NCBI GenBank assembly: GCA_016933425.1
Contig: JAFGAY010000023.1
Location: 1 to 33,665 of the forward strand
Reading direction: 5' to 3'
Source of the DNA: Pirellulales bacterium
GTDB lineage: Bacteria > Planctomycetota > Planctomycetia > Pirellulales > Thermoguttaceae
Length of the DNA: 33,665 nucleotides
Both the position numbers and the translations under genes were made by a program. Each line of letters opens with the position of its first letter. The stretch's first letter is position 1. Below are positions 25,609 to 33,665 of the stretch, one piece after another. The notes beneath the pieces are model-generated. The model did no database searches and was not told the origin of the DNA. It saw nothing but the letters and a program-made list of their open reading frames with translations.

Positions 25609-28600
25609 TCCGTTTCATTCTCGCTTCGCTGCGATATCATTGGCGCATGAACGGGGCCGTCGCCCTGGGCGTGGCCGTCGCGGTCGGCGTGCTCGTCGGG
25701 GCGCTTGCCGTGGGTGATTCGATGCGGGAAAGTCTCCGACGCCTGGCGCTCGATCGGCTGGGGCGGATTGATTTGGTCATCTCGGCCGACCACCCATTTC
25801 GCGCCGAGCTGGCCGAAGAACTGGCCGCGACCAATGGTTTTGCCGACGACTTCAATCAGGCCGTGCCCGTCTTCCTCCTCCGCGGCAGCTTGACCCGGCC
25901 GAACGACGAGGGCGAATCCATTCGTGCGAATCGGGTTAATGTGATCGGCTGCGACAAACGTTTCTGGCAATTGAGCGCTCGGAGCGCCCCCGCCGGCTTG
26001 TCGAACCGCGCTTCCGGCGGTGGCGAACCCGGTGATTACCCTTACGGGCGGTCGATCGTCCTGAACCGGCCCTTGGCCGAGCAGCTTGGCGCGAGCGTCG
26101 GCGACGCGGTCTACTTGCGGCTGGCGCGGCCCGGCGCGATACCGTCGGAAAGTCCGTTGGGCCGTCGCGGCGCGCCGGTCAGTCTTCGGCTCCGCGTCGG
26201 CGCGATCATCGAGCCCGCGGGCCTCGGCGCGTTCGCGCTCGATCCGTCGCAACGATCGCCCCGAAACGTTTATGTTTCGCTCGAAACGCTTCAGGATCGG
26301 CTCGATCAGCCGGGCCAGGCCGGCGTGATTCTGATTGCCGGCCGGACACCGGTCGACGCGCCAGCGGAGAGTGAAAAACGCCTGGCCGCTCTCTTGCGCC
26401 CGGGGCTGGCTGATTTTGGGTTTGACGTCGAGCGATCCGACCGGGGCTACCGCACGCTGAGCGCCGATCGACTTGTTTTTTCTCCCTCGGCCGAAACGGC
26501 CATTCTGAACGCTTTGAAAAAATCCAAGCCGGACCGTCCGATCCAACCGGCCCTGACGTGGTTGGCCAATACGATCGCGTGTCGAGGACGCGAGATTCCC
26601 TATTCGACCATCACGGCGGTCGATTTTGCGAGCAAACCGCCGCTGGGGCCGATATTGGATCAAGAGGGAAGGCCCGTCGAGCCGCTGGCCGACGACCAGA
26701 TTGTGCTCAACTCGTGGGCCGCCGACGACCTGGGCGCCAAACTGGGCGACCCGATTCAAATCACATATTTCGAGCCCGAGAGCCTCGACGGCCGGCTCGG
26801 CGAGCGCACGGCCGTGTTCCGGCTCGCGGCGATTGTGCCGCTGGCCGGCGCGGCAGTCGACCGCGATCTGTTGCCCCATTTGCCGGGCGTGACCGATCGG
26901 CTGACGATGGACGGCTGGGATCCGCCTTTTCCGTTGGACGCCGAGCGAATCCGGCCCAAGGACGAGGACTATTGGCGCGACTACCGGGGCACGCCCAAGG
27001 CGTTCGTCTCGCTGGCGGCCGGCCGGCGGCTTTGGGCAAGCCGTTTTGGCCGGACGACGACGCTGCGAGTGGCCGACGCGCCAAGCCGCGCGGAAGTCGT
27101 CATTGAAGAAACGCCGCCGGCAACAAAGAAATCGCACGGGCAAGATGCCCGTGGCGCCCACGGCGAGTCGTTGTTTGGGGTTCGACTACCGCCCGAGGCA
27201 ATGGGATTCGTCGTTCGGCCCGTCAAGCGGCAAAGCCTGGCGGCGGCGTCGGGAACGACGTCGTTCAATCTGTTGTTTTTGGGTTTTAGTTTCTTCATCA
27301 TCGTGTCGTCCGTGTTGCTAGTCGTTCTGTTGGCTCGGTTGGGAGTCGAGTTGCGCGGCCCGCAAATCGGGTTACTGCTGGCCGTCGGCTGGCCGCGAGC
27401 AAGGATCTCGCGAGCCTTGACGGCCGAAGGCGCGTTGGTCGCGTTGATCGGAAGCGTGCTGGGCGTCGGCTTGGGCGTTAGCTACGCGGCGATCATGCTC
27501 GCGGGACTTGAAACGTGGTGGTTGCCGGCGATCGGGGCTCGGTTTCTGCGGTTCCACGTCGCGGCGGGCAGTCTGATCGTCGGCGCGGGCGTGGGACTCG
27601 TGTTGAGTCTGGCCGCCATTTGGCTGTCGGTGCGTCAATCGTGCCGGTCCTCGCCGCGGTGGCTGATGGCCGGCTCCGCCGCGCCGCGAGATGCGCTGTC
27701 CGGCGCGATTCAAGAAAAAGACTCTTTGTGCCGCGCGTTGGCGCGAAGGGTTCGATGGATGGCGCGTCCATGCGCGTTGGCGATGGTGCTGCTCGTCGCA
27801 GCGGCCGGACTGACCGTGGCGGCCGCTCGGCTGGGCGACGAGTTCCAGGCGGGGGCTTTTTTCGGCGCCGGCGCAATGGTGTTGGCCGGTTTGCTGGCGG
27901 GGATGGGCCGGCGGCTGGTCGCCGGAAACGACCGGACGGCCATCCGCCCGGGCCGAGGAAACCTGGCGCGGCTGGCCGTGCTCAACGCGGCACGCCATCC
28001 GGCGCGAAGCACGCTGTCGATGGGACTGGTCGCGGTGGCCTGTTTTCTGATCGTCTCGGTCAGCGCGTTTCGCGTCGAACCAAGCGGCCGGTCGTCCGAT
28101 TTGCACGGCGGCAACGGCGGGTTTACGCTCGTCGGACAAAGCGACCTTCCAATCGTCGGTGATCTCAGCACGCGCGACGGACGCAGTCGGCTGGGTTTTT
28201 CCGACGACGACAATCGTCGGCTCGACAACTCGACCATCATTTCCTTTCGGGTTCAATCGGGCGACGACGCCAGTTGCCTGAACCTCTATCGTCCGCGGCA
28301 ACCACGAATCCTAGGCGCGCCGGCGGCGATGATCGCCCGGGATGGATTTGCTTGGGCGGACGCCGTGGATCGTAATAATCCTTGGCAAGCACTCGCGGGA
28401 GCCGCGGGCGCGACGCCGGCGCCCATGGCGCTGGAACGCGACACGGCGACGTACTCGCTGCACCTGGGCGGGCTTGGTTCGACGTACCTGGTTGACGATA
28501 ACCAGGGCCGGCCGGTTCGCTTCGAGGTGGTCGGCCTGCTCAAGGGAAGTCCGTTCCAGGGCGATCTGCTTATTTCGGAAGGGGAACTGCTGCGGCATTG

Positions 28601-29135
28601 GCCCGAGGTAACCGGCTATCGGTTCTTCTTGATCGACTGCCCCGGGGACGAGACGGCCGCGGTTCGGGCCGCGTTGGATCGGACCTTGGGCGACTATGGC
28701 TTCGCCGCCGTGCCCATGGACGACTATCTGGCCGCGTATCTGGTCGTGCCAAACACGTATCTGTCGACTTTTCAGAGTCTCGGCGGGCTGGGGTTGCTGC
28801 TGGGAACGCTCGGGCTGGCCGTGGTACAATGTCGCAACGTTCTTGAGCGCCGTCGCGAGTTGGCCCTGTTCCGTGCCGTGGGCCTGCGCCGATGGCAAAT
28901 CGCCTGGCTCGTTTTGGCCGAAAATGGTTTTTTGTTGTTCTCCGGCATGGCGTGCGGCACGCTCGCGGCGGCCGTGGCCGTGCTGCCCCACTTCATCTCG
29001 GGCGACGCGTCGATTCCCTTGGCGTCGTTGGCGGGCACCCTGGCGGCCATCCTGCTGATCGGCCTGGCCGCCGGAGGACTGGCGGTTCGCGCGGCCGTGG
29101 CCGCGCCGTTGTTGGAGGCTTTGCGGGAAGAATAG
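25605..29135 (+). CDS. Large FtsX-family ABC transporter permease
   Basis: A 1176-residue membrane subunit. A transmembrane segment near residues 15-35 is followed by a long extracytoplasmic part of the MacB_PCD type (about 40-540). Four or so membrane segments with an FtsX core come next (about 555-680, LLFLGFSFFIIVSSVLLVVLLARLG), then further hydrophobic pairs (about 720-770), a second extracytoplasmic domain, and a C-terminal FtsX domain (about 1040-1170). Two FtsX units in one chain make it the full permease partner of the preceding ATPase. Such pairs move lipoproteins, lipids or peptides across the envelope rather than importing solutes. Residues about 507-522 come from an inserted palindromic repeat. 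Confidence 0.88.
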   Translation: MIRFILASLRYHWRMNGAVALGVAVAVGVLVGALAVGDSMRESLRRLALDRLGRIDLVISADHPFRAELAEELAATNGFADDFNQAVPVFLLRGSLTRPNDEGESIRANRVNVIGCDKRFWQLSARSAPAGLSNRASGGGEPGDYPYGRSIVLNRPLAEQLGASVGDAVYLRLARPGAIPSESPLGRRGAPVSLRLRVGAIIEPAGLGAFALDPSQRSPRNVYVSLETLQDRLDQPGQAGVILIAGRTPVDAPAESEKRLAALLRPGLADFGFDVERSDRGYRTLSADRLVFSPSAETAILNALKKSKPDRPIQPALTWLANTIACRGREIPYSTITAVDFASKPPLGPILDQEGRPVEPLADDQIVLNSWAADDLGAKLGDPIQITYFEPESLDGRLGERTAVFRLAAIVPLAGAAVDRDLLPHLPGVTDRLTMDGWDPPFPLDAERIRPKDEDYWRDYRGTPKAFVSLAAGRRLWASRFGRTTTLRVADAPSRAEVVIEETPPATKKSHGQDARGAHGESLFGVRLPPEAMGFVVRPVKRQSLAAASGTTSFNLLFLGFSFFIIVSSVLLVVLLARLGVELRGPQIGLLLAVGWPRARISRALTAEGALVALIGSVLGVGLGVSYAAIMLAGLETWWLPAIGARFLRFHVAAGSLIVGAGVGLVLSLAAIWLSVRQSCRSSPRWLMAGSAAPRDALSGAIQEKDSLCRALARRVRWMARPCALAMVLLVAAAGLTVAAARLGDEFQAGAFFGAGAMVLAGLLAGMGRRLVAGNDRTAIRPGRGNLARLAVLNAARHPARSTLSMGLVAVACFLIVSVSAFRVEPSGRSSDLHGGNGGFTLVGQSDLPIVGDLSTRDGRSRLGFSDDDNRRLDNSTIISFRVQSGDDASCLNLYRPRQPRILGAPAAMIARDGFAWADAVDRNNPWQALAGAAGATPAPMALERDTATYSLHLGGLGSTYLVDDNQGRPVRFEVVGLLKGSPFQGDLLISEGELLRHWPEVTGYRFFLIDCPGDETAAVRAALDRTLGDYGFAAVPMDDYLAAYLVVPNTYLSTFQSLGGLGLLLGTLGLAVVQCRNVLERRRELALFRAVGLRRWQIAWLVLAENGFLLFSGMACGTLAAAVAVLPHFISGDASIPLASLAGTLAAILLIGLAAGGLAVRAAVAAPLLEALREE
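27135..27153. repeat. Palindromic repeat translated in frame within the permease gene
   Basis: CACGGGCA, AGA, TGCCCGTG is a perfect 8-bp stem with a three-base loop. The surrounding bases encode KKSHGQDARGAHGE, a peptide type often produced where dispersed repeats enter coding regions. It lies in the variable region before the first FtsX core, so the frame is kept and the domain order is undisturbed. Confidence 0.75.
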
Positions 29136-29159
29136 GGCCTTGACCTCACTGCGGCCGAC

Positions 29160-29822
29160 CTACCGTGAGAATTTGGCCATTAACTCCCGGCACGCCGGAG
29201 CAAGCGGGGGAGCCAGTTTTGGCATTTGCCGACAGATGTACGCCAGGTGCGCTTCCATGGCCCGTCGAAATGGTCTCAATCGGGCAATGAATGGCGAGTC
29301 GGCGGCCGCGACAATAACCTGAAAAATCTGATTGATTTCCGACGACTCGATCTCGATCACGACTTGGAGAGCGTCGTTCACGTTTTCGATCGATCGGAGG
29401 GACGTCTCCGCCCCTTGCATTTGTTGTTCAAGATGGCCGACGCGGTCCCGCCAAGCATGAACGGGTTCCACGTTCCAGTTTCCCCGCGCGGCGAGGACTC
29501 GGCACACCTCGAGCAAGTCGGCATGTTCTTGCTCTTGCGCGGCCAGACTGGCGAAAAAACGGCGTATTCGCTCGGGCTGATCGAACTGCTGGGCAAATGC
29601 GGAATAGATTCGCTCGGCTCGCAGCTCCAAATCAATGCACCGTTCCAGAACGCCGGTGAACGGCGAGGTCGCGGCGCCAAAGAAATTCGCCTCACGCAAC
29701 AACGAGAGAAACGTCGTTTCGTGCCACGGCGACAAAGCTCGAAGAAAAACTTGCCACCCGAAACAGTGGACCGTTGCAACCGGGTGGAACAGGACGTCCC
29801 AACTCGTAATGGCGCCAACCAT
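29160..29822 (-). CDS. Ferritin-like (rubrerythrin-type) di-iron protein, probable
   Basis: A 220-residue helical protein. CIDLELRAERIYSAFAQQF (62-80) and SLAAQEQEHADLLEVCR (92-108) look like the first two helices of a ferritin-like four-helix bundle, with E66 or E70, E97 and H100 as likely iron ligands. A later helix has E157/E159/E162. The ending is basic. Members of this fold oxidise or store iron, or act on peroxide; the substrate here is unknown. I chose the ATG at 29822 with AAAAGG upstream; the longer open frame to 30401 has no support. It is converging with the ABC permease. Confidence 0.65.
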   Translation of the reverse strand: MVGAITSWDVLFHPVATVHCFGWQVFLRALSPWHETTFLSLLREANFFGAATSPFTGVLERCIDLELRAERIYSAFAQQFDQPERIRRFFASLAAQEQEHADLLEVCRVLAARGNWNVEPVHAWRDRVGHLEQQMQGAETSLRSIENVNDALQVVIEIESSEINQIFQVIVAAADSPFIARLRPFRRAMEAHLAYICRQMPKLAPPLAPACRELMAKFSR

Positions 29823-29898
29823 CCTTTTACCCCTGGAAAAGAAGGCGGTGGATTGGTGACCGGGTGAAACGCCGCGGCAATCGGATTCCAACAGTAAA

Positions 29899-29926
29899 AC
29901 TATGACACGCTTTTTGAGAGCGTCAA
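29899..29926 (-). promoter_or_regulatory. Sigma-70-type promoter of the ferritin-like gene
   Basis: On the minus strand TTGACG (-35), 16 bases, CATAGT (-10). Predicted start near 29892, leader about 70 bases to the ATG at 29822. This also supports the short form of the gene. Confidence 0.5.
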
Positions 29927-30039
29927 GCGTCCCCCAGGTTGAGTAGGTAAAACGCGGTGGATGAGACACTCTGGATTGGATAATTACCGTTGATTGATGG
30001 GCATTCCGACTGTTGTTTGTCGGGTATGCCTGAATCATT

Positions 30040-30061
30040 GTCAGGCACAAAGGTGCCTGAC
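30040..30061. repeat. Hairpin downstream of the sulfatase gene
   Basis: GTCAGGCAC, AAAG, GTGCCTGAC is a perfect 9-bp stem with a four-base loop, 15 bases past the sulfatase stop. No T-run follows on the minus strand, so it is more like a dispersed repeat that protects the transcript end than a full intrinsic terminator. Confidence 0.8.
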
Positions 30062-30075
30062 CTGACCTACGGTAA

Positions 30076-31944
30076 TTACGGCTTTTTATCCAGACGTTCG
30101 ACATAGACGTAATATGCCCCGCAGAGTTCCTTGCCGTCCTTGTCGTGGAACCAGGTTTCGACCGTTGTGCGGCCCGCCGGCAATGTGACAGTGAACGCGG
30201 CTTCTCGGTCGTCGGGAGCGACCGCCTGATCGAAATCCTGGCCGGCGACGCGGAGCCGCGCCTTGGCGATGGGCAGCGCCCGGCCTTCGGCCCAACTCCA
30301 GTCTTCACCGTGGTGGGGCGGCGACGCTTCGGTGAGCCGCAACTTGGCCTCGCGGGGCCAGCGACACAACGAGAAGCGGTAGGTGCCCGGCCGCACGGCA
30401 TCGATATGCCAGGGGCCGTTGGTCGTCACTCCGCGTTGGACCTGGCCGCCTTGGTCGAGGAACACGTCGGCCCATTCGCTGGCGCAGAGCCGCGTGGGAT
30501 TCTGTTTATCAGAACCGATCACGCAAGGCTGATAGTTGCCGAGCGTCGGTTCGATGGCGGCCCACAACTGGTCGTAATGTTTTTGCAGCCGCTCGGCCAC
30601 GTCGGGATGTTTGGCGATGACGTTATGGTCCTGGTGGGGATCGGCCGCCAGATCGTAGAGTTCCTTGCCGCGTAACAGCCGCCACTTGCGCCATAGCACG
30701 GTTGCGTCGTTTTTCTTGGGCCACGATTGGAAGCCGTCGAACGGCATTCGGCTGAACTGGACGACGAGGATTCGATCGTCCAATTCCGGCTGGTTCTTGC
30801 CGCGGAGCAACCCGGCGAGGCTCGATCCGTCGAACTCCGCCCCGTTGGGGTCCGTGAGCCCGCACAGATCGATGAGTGTCGGCATCAGGTCCTGGCACTG
30901 GGTGAGCGTGTCGACGTCGCGCCCGCCGCCGATTCCCCCCGCCGGCCAGCGGACAAAGCAGGGCGCGCGGTGGCCGCCTTCCCAGAGCTGCGTTTTGTGG
31001 CCGCGCATTCCCGCGTTGAAAAACGGCACGCCGGCCGTGCCTCCGTTGTCGGTTAAATAGATGACGATCGTATTCTCGCGGAGGCCCGTCTCGTCGAGCG
31101 TCTTTTCGAGCCGGCCGAGGTTGTCGTCAATGTTGGCGATCATGCCAAAGAATCGGGCGAGGTTTTTCTTATAGCCAGGTTCCAGTTTCTGATCGGCCAG
31201 CAGTTCCTCGTACTGTTTTCTATATCGCTCGGGCACAATAAGCGGCCCGTGCGGCGTGTTGGTCGGAAGGTAGAGGAAAAACGGTTTGCCCTGTTCATCG
31301 CGATTTTTTATCCAATCGAGGGCCGCGTCGAAGAAGACGTCGGTGCAGTATCCGTTGGCCGGCCGCAACACGTCGTTGAAACGATAGCGATCGTTGAAAT
31401 AGTCGTTTTCCCAGGCGTCGGCAGCCGAGCCGATGTAGGACGAGCGGAAGCAGATGGTTTTGCCGAATCCACGGTCCATGGGTCGATAGGGATAGGTATC
31501 GCCGAGGTGCCACTTGCCGAACATCGCAGTGCGATAGCCGGACGCCGCGAACGCGTCAGCCATGGTCGTCAGATTGCGCCGCAGCATGTCGCGGCCGCTG
31601 CTGACGTTCATCGCGCCGTTGCGCAGCGCGTCGATGCCCGTCATGAGCTGACCCCGAGTCGGCGTGCACATGGGCGCGACGTGGAAATCGGTGAAACGGA
31701 CGCTCTCGCCGTGCAATTGGTCAAGATGGGGCGTGCGGAGCACCGGATTGCCGTGGCACGACAAATCGCCGTAGCCCTGGTCGTCGGTCAGAATAAGCAC
31801 GACGTTTGGTCGAGCGACCTTTTCTGCCGCTTGCGCATCGTCGCACCGGCCAATCGAGCAGCATGCAACCCCCCACGAAAACAGGGCGGCAAAGACGATC
31901 GGGCCAAGGGGACGGAATCCTAGGAATGAGGCGAAAAGAAACAC
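30076..31944 (-). CDS. Secreted sulfatase (arylsulfatase family)
   Basis: A 622-residue sulfatase. C93 in CTPTRGQL fits the CxPxR site where cysteine becomes formylglycine, the catalytic nucleophile. LILTDDQGYGD (51-60) gives metal-binding aspartates, FFLYLPTNTPHGP and VIYLTDNGG give later active-site residues. The C-terminal 130 residues form an added beta-rich domain. I chose the GTG at 31944 because it starts a hydrophobic signal peptide (FLFASFLGF...IVFAALFSWGVACC) after a GGGAG site; ATG starts at 31989-32046 would extend it into the parvulin promoter. Such enzymes strip sulfate from algal polysaccharides and similar substrates. The specific substrate cannot be told. Confidence 0.93.
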   Translation of the reverse strand: MFLFASFLGFRPLGPIVFAALFSWGVACCSIGRCDDAQAAEKVARPNVVLILTDDQGYGDLSCHGNPVLRTPHLDQLHGESVRFTDFHVAPMCTPTRGQLMTGIDALRNGAMNVSSGRDMLRRNLTTMADAFAASGYRTAMFGKWHLGDTYPYRPMDRGFGKTICFRSSYIGSAADAWENDYFNDRYRFNDVLRPANGYCTDVFFDAALDWIKNRDEQGKPFFLYLPTNTPHGPLIVPERYRKQYEELLADQKLEPGYKKNLARFFGMIANIDDNLGRLEKTLDETGLRENTIVIYLTDNGGTAGVPFFNAGMRGHKTQLWEGGHRAPCFVRWPAGGIGGGRDVDTLTQCQDLMPTLIDLCGLTDPNGAEFDGSSLAGLLRGKNQPELDDRILVVQFSRMPFDGFQSWPKKNDATVLWRKWRLLRGKELYDLAADPHQDHNVIAKHPDVAERLQKHYDQLWAAIEPTLGNYQPCVIGSDKQNPTRLCASEWADVFLDQGGQVQRGVTTNGPWHIDAVRPGTYRFSLCRWPREAKLRLTEASPPHHGEDWSWAEGRALPIAKARLRVAGQDFDQAVAPDDREAAFTVTLPAGRTTVETWFHDKDGKELCGAYYVYVERLDKKP

Positions 31945-31994
31945 GGCGTGGTTTCTCCCATGGTGCGTGATTACTGTGAGATGCCCCATGTCCA

Positions 31995-32024
31995 TTGGCA
32001 ATACGTCGACCGATAGTGTATCAT
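31995..32024 (+). promoter_or_regulatory. Sigma-70-type promoter of the parvulin gene
   Basis: TTGGCA, 18 bases, TATCAT, giving a start near 32031 and a leader of about 45 bases. It lies just upstream of the divergent sulfatase start. Confidence 0.55.
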
Positions 32025-32074
32025 GGGAGCCTAACTGATCCAACACGCTCGCCGCTTATCCAGGAGAAACCAAA

Positions 32075-32356
32075 ATGGCTCGCGCCCGCGCTCGTCACAT
32101 CCTCGTTAAGACCCAGGAAGCCTGCCAGCAGCTCAAGGATCAGATCGAGGCCGGGGCCGATTTCGCGGCCATGGCTCGCGAGCATTCCGAATGTCCCTCG
32201 GGCAAGCAGGGCGGCGACCTGGGTGAATTCGGCCAGGGCCAGATGGTGCCCGAGTTCGACAAAGTAGTCTTCACCGGCGAATTGGGCAAGGTTCATGGGC
32301 CGGTAAAAACGCAATTCGGCTACCATTTACTCGAAATCGTCAGCCGCACCGCGTAA
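32075..32356 (+). CDS. Parvulin-type peptidyl-prolyl cis-trans isomerase
   Basis: A 93-residue single-domain parvulin, the size of E. coli PpiC. It speeds cis-trans isomerisation of peptide bonds before proline in the cytoplasm; no signal peptide or extra domain is present. Motifs are ARHILVKT (6-13), DFAAMAREHSECPSGKQGGDLG (29-50), MVPEFDKVVF and the final TQFGYHLLEI. AGGAGA precedes the ATG by eight bases. It is a monocistronic unit with its own promoter. Confidence 0.95.
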   Translation: MARARARHILVKTQEACQQLKDQIEAGADFAAMAREHSECPSGKQGGDLGEFGQGQMVPEFDKVVFTGELGKVHGPVKTQFGYHLLEIVSRTA

Positions 32357-32758
32357 CGCGTGTTCCGCTCGAAAATTGCGTGGTGGGCGATGAAAACAGC
32401 GTGTTTCCGTGGCAAGTTACCCCCATGGGCACCGCGTATCGGGTAGAAAAAACCTGAAAAAGCGTCATTTTTTTCAGGACTATCTCTTTTCAACGTCTTC
32501 CGAGTTGGTATAATCCCCAGCATGGGGGTAGCGGAATGATACCGGCGCAAGCCCCATCTTGGAACTTTAGAGCACTTGCGCCGTCCGTACTGCGGTTCGC
32601 GTAGCGGCAAGCTTTTCTCAAGGCGTCTGGCTCCGAATGCGGTTCACGTTTCGCCCCTTTTGTCGTTAGGTCGCCGTCTTTCTACCCGGGGAGGGGCTTA
32701 GGAAAGACTGATCGACCCCGGTTCGTTTCGTTTCGTCTTGTTGTGAGGAGTGGCAGAC
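32357..32758 (+). other. Gene-free region with the long structured leader of csp copy 2
   Basis: About 400 bases; the first 150 show nothing clear. From the predicted start near 32521 the leader can form at least two stems: CGGCGCAAG (32543-32551) with CTTGCGCCG (32575-32583), and GTCTTTC (32676-32682) with GAAAGAC (32702-32708). Long, foldable leaders are typical of cspA-type genes, where they control translation by temperature; whether this one does is inferred. Confidence 0.6.
32506..32514 (+). promoter_or_regulatory. Extended -10 promoter of csp copy 2
   Basis: TGG-TATAAT is a consensus extended -10 element; the -35 (TTTTCA, 16 bases upstream) is weak, as is usual with extended -10 sites. 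It predicts a leader of about 240 bases to the ATG at 32759. Confidence 0.6.
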
Positions 32759-32956
32759 ATGCCGCAAGGTACCATCCGGAAGCTCATCATGGACAAAGGT
32801 TTCGGCTTCATTCAAGGTGAGAAAGGCGATTTGTTCTTTCATCACTCGAGCGTTGAAGGCGCCACGTTTGAAGAGCTTCGCGAGGGCCAAGCCGTCGAGT
32901 TCGAGGAAGGCCGCAGCCCCAAGGGTCCGCGAGCCGAAAACGTTAAGCCCGTCTAG
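32759..32956 (+). CDS. Cold-shock domain protein (CspA family), copy 2
   Basis: A 65-residue cold-shock domain protein with RNP1 KGFGFIQG (13-20) and RNP2 LFFHHSS (25-31). It is a close paralogue of the gene at 11348-11545, and the bases AGGAGTGGCA before the start are identical in both. The ATG at 32759 stands eight bases from GAGGAG; a GTG at 32750 overlaps that site, so I rejected the longer form. Long leader before, strong terminator after: a single-gene transcript. Confidence 0.95.
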   Translation: MPQGTIRKLIMDKGFGFIQGEKGDLFFHHSSVEGATFEELREGQAVEFEEGRSPKGPRAENVKPV

Positions 32957-33599
32957 ACCTGTCAATGAAAAGGGCGCCGCCGCGAACGCATCCCTTGAAT
33001 CTCGGACAACGCCCGCCGGCGCAACCCCTTTCAAGACGTCTGTCAGCATTGACGTTCGACAATGGCCGTAGCTACTCAGGCCCCCGGGTCCACCACGGAC
33101 CCGGGGGCCGACGTTTTTCTTGCCGCGACTTTCTCGCCGAAAAATCCATTGTGCGACACGACGTGAAAGGGCGTGGTAAGCAGAGATCGGTCAGGTCGGA
33201 AAACGTGCTCTGCGAGAGCGTGGTAAAAAAATTGCCGTTCCGGTCAGGCGATCCAAGGACGTATAAACCAATCAGGCCCTTTGAGGGGTGTGTCGCTGAC
33301 CGTTGACAGGATTGGAACGAAATCCTAAAATGGGGGGTATGCTTGGGTGTTTGGTCATCTTCCCAACTGCCTTGGAAGATGCTCATTTTCTGTTGCCTGG
33401 GGCTGGCGACGTGGTGGTGGGTTGGGTGTTCATGACGATGGACTGAGCGCCATCGTGTTTGCTCATACGCAAACGACCCTTATTGCACGCAAGGGAAGCG
33501 TGATTTGTTGTAACCCAGTCGTGCCGAATTCCAGGTCGGGGCACGGTTCGCCGCACGGCTCCTATTGCCACATTCCTTTTGCCGCCAAAGGAACGGACC
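32957..33599. other. Gene-free region after csp copy 2
   Basis: About 640 bases. Apart from the csp terminator I see no supported gene, tRNA or sRNA. Short open frames on both strands lack ribosome sites and recognisable products. Confidence 0.5.
33079..33118 (+). terminator. Rho-independent terminator of csp copy 2
   Basis: A perfect 13-bp GC-rich stem (GGCCCCCGGGTCC, 33079-33091, with its complement at 33097-33109), a five-base loop, then GACG and TTTTT. About 120 bases after the csp stop. Confidence 0.92.
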
Positions 33600-33665
33600 A
33601 TGAGAGGATTTCTCTCGGCTAGGGGTATGCTCGTCTTGAGACTCGCGACGCTTGCCGCGGTCGGC
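33600..33665 (+). CDS. Possible start of a gene cut by the window end
   Basis: From the ATG at 33600 an open frame of 22 codons runs to the window edge, beginning MRGFLSARGMLVLRLATLAA. The basic start and hydrophobic stretch look like a signal peptide, and AAAGGAAC lies eight bases upstream. Too short to identify a product. Confidence 0.4.
   Translation, partial: MRGFLSARGMLVLRLATLAAVG

Noticed and set aside
25494-27161. Long 555-residue open frame antisense to the ABC permease
   Set aside because: It is a by-product of high-GC codon use opposite a well-supported gene, and its protein has low complexity with no recognisable domain.
29823-30401. Extension of the ferritin-like frame to 30401
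   Set aside because: It would run through a promoter and a hairpin repeat and into the end of the sulfatase gene; the helical domain is complete from 29822.
1-33665. CRISPR array, prophage, integrase or insertion sequence
   Set aside because: No evenly spaced direct repeats with unique spacers, no phage structural or integrase-like protein and no transposase were seen; the only repeats are the palindromes and the 7-bp array described.

Overview
This window looks like a chromosomal segment of a GC-rich bacterium, most probably a planctomycete of the Pirellulales type. The reasons are a flagellar export/assembly block, a secreted arylsulfatase-type enzyme, a DUF3467 protein of the kind common in that phylum, stand-alone GspF- and Wzz-like membrane proteins, and many short dispersed palindromes between genes and once inside a gene. 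This assignment is inferred from gene content and repeat style; no rRNA or tRNA gene is present to confirm it.

Layout. At 0.1-1.0 kb on the minus strand is a diacylglycerol/sphingosine-kinase-type lipid kinase. A 0.7-kb gene-free region with two sigma-54-like boxes precedes a plus-strand flagellar block at 1.76-7.26 kb: flhA (export gate), flhF and flhG (GTPase/ATPase pair that sets flagellum position and number) and a fliA/whiG-type sigma factor. Next comes a xylose operon, xylA-xylB, followed by a small zinc-ribbon protein (7.5-10.9 kb). At 11.0-11.5 kb on the minus strand is an RNA-binding pair, a cold-shock protein and an RRM protein, closed by a clear terminator.

From 12.1 to 14.6 kb the plus strand carries a large protein with an NPD/IMPDH-like FMN barrel signature, a 51-residue very basic protein and an alkyltransferase-like (ATL/MGMT fold) protein. 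From 14.6 to 17.3 kb a compact minus-strand series encodes an unknown protein, a BON-DUF3467 fusion, a small ankyrin protein, a DUF374 acyltransferase and an 80-residue unknown. Divergent from it is an alternative sigma-70 factor (17.8-19.3 kb). The intergenic stretch at 19.3-19.55 kb is a nested inverted-repeat element. Minus-strand Wzz-like and GspF-like membrane proteins follow (19.55-22.2 kb).

The last third is mostly plus strand: trpF, ahcY with a recognisable promoter, and an ABC exporter pair (LolD/MacB-type ATPase plus an 1176-residue FtsX-family permease) with overlapping reading frames. Then come a minus-strand ferritin-like protein and sulfatase, a parvulin isomerase, and a second cold-shock gene with a long structured leader and a strong terminator. 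The window ends just inside what may be the start of another gene with a signal-peptide-like N terminus.

Most of the window is ordinary chromosome. The less ordinary parts are the 12-17.3 kb cluster of poorly characterised genes and the eight or so distinct palindromic repeat families. One of those flanks flhF in inverted orientation and one is translated in frame inside the ABC permease.
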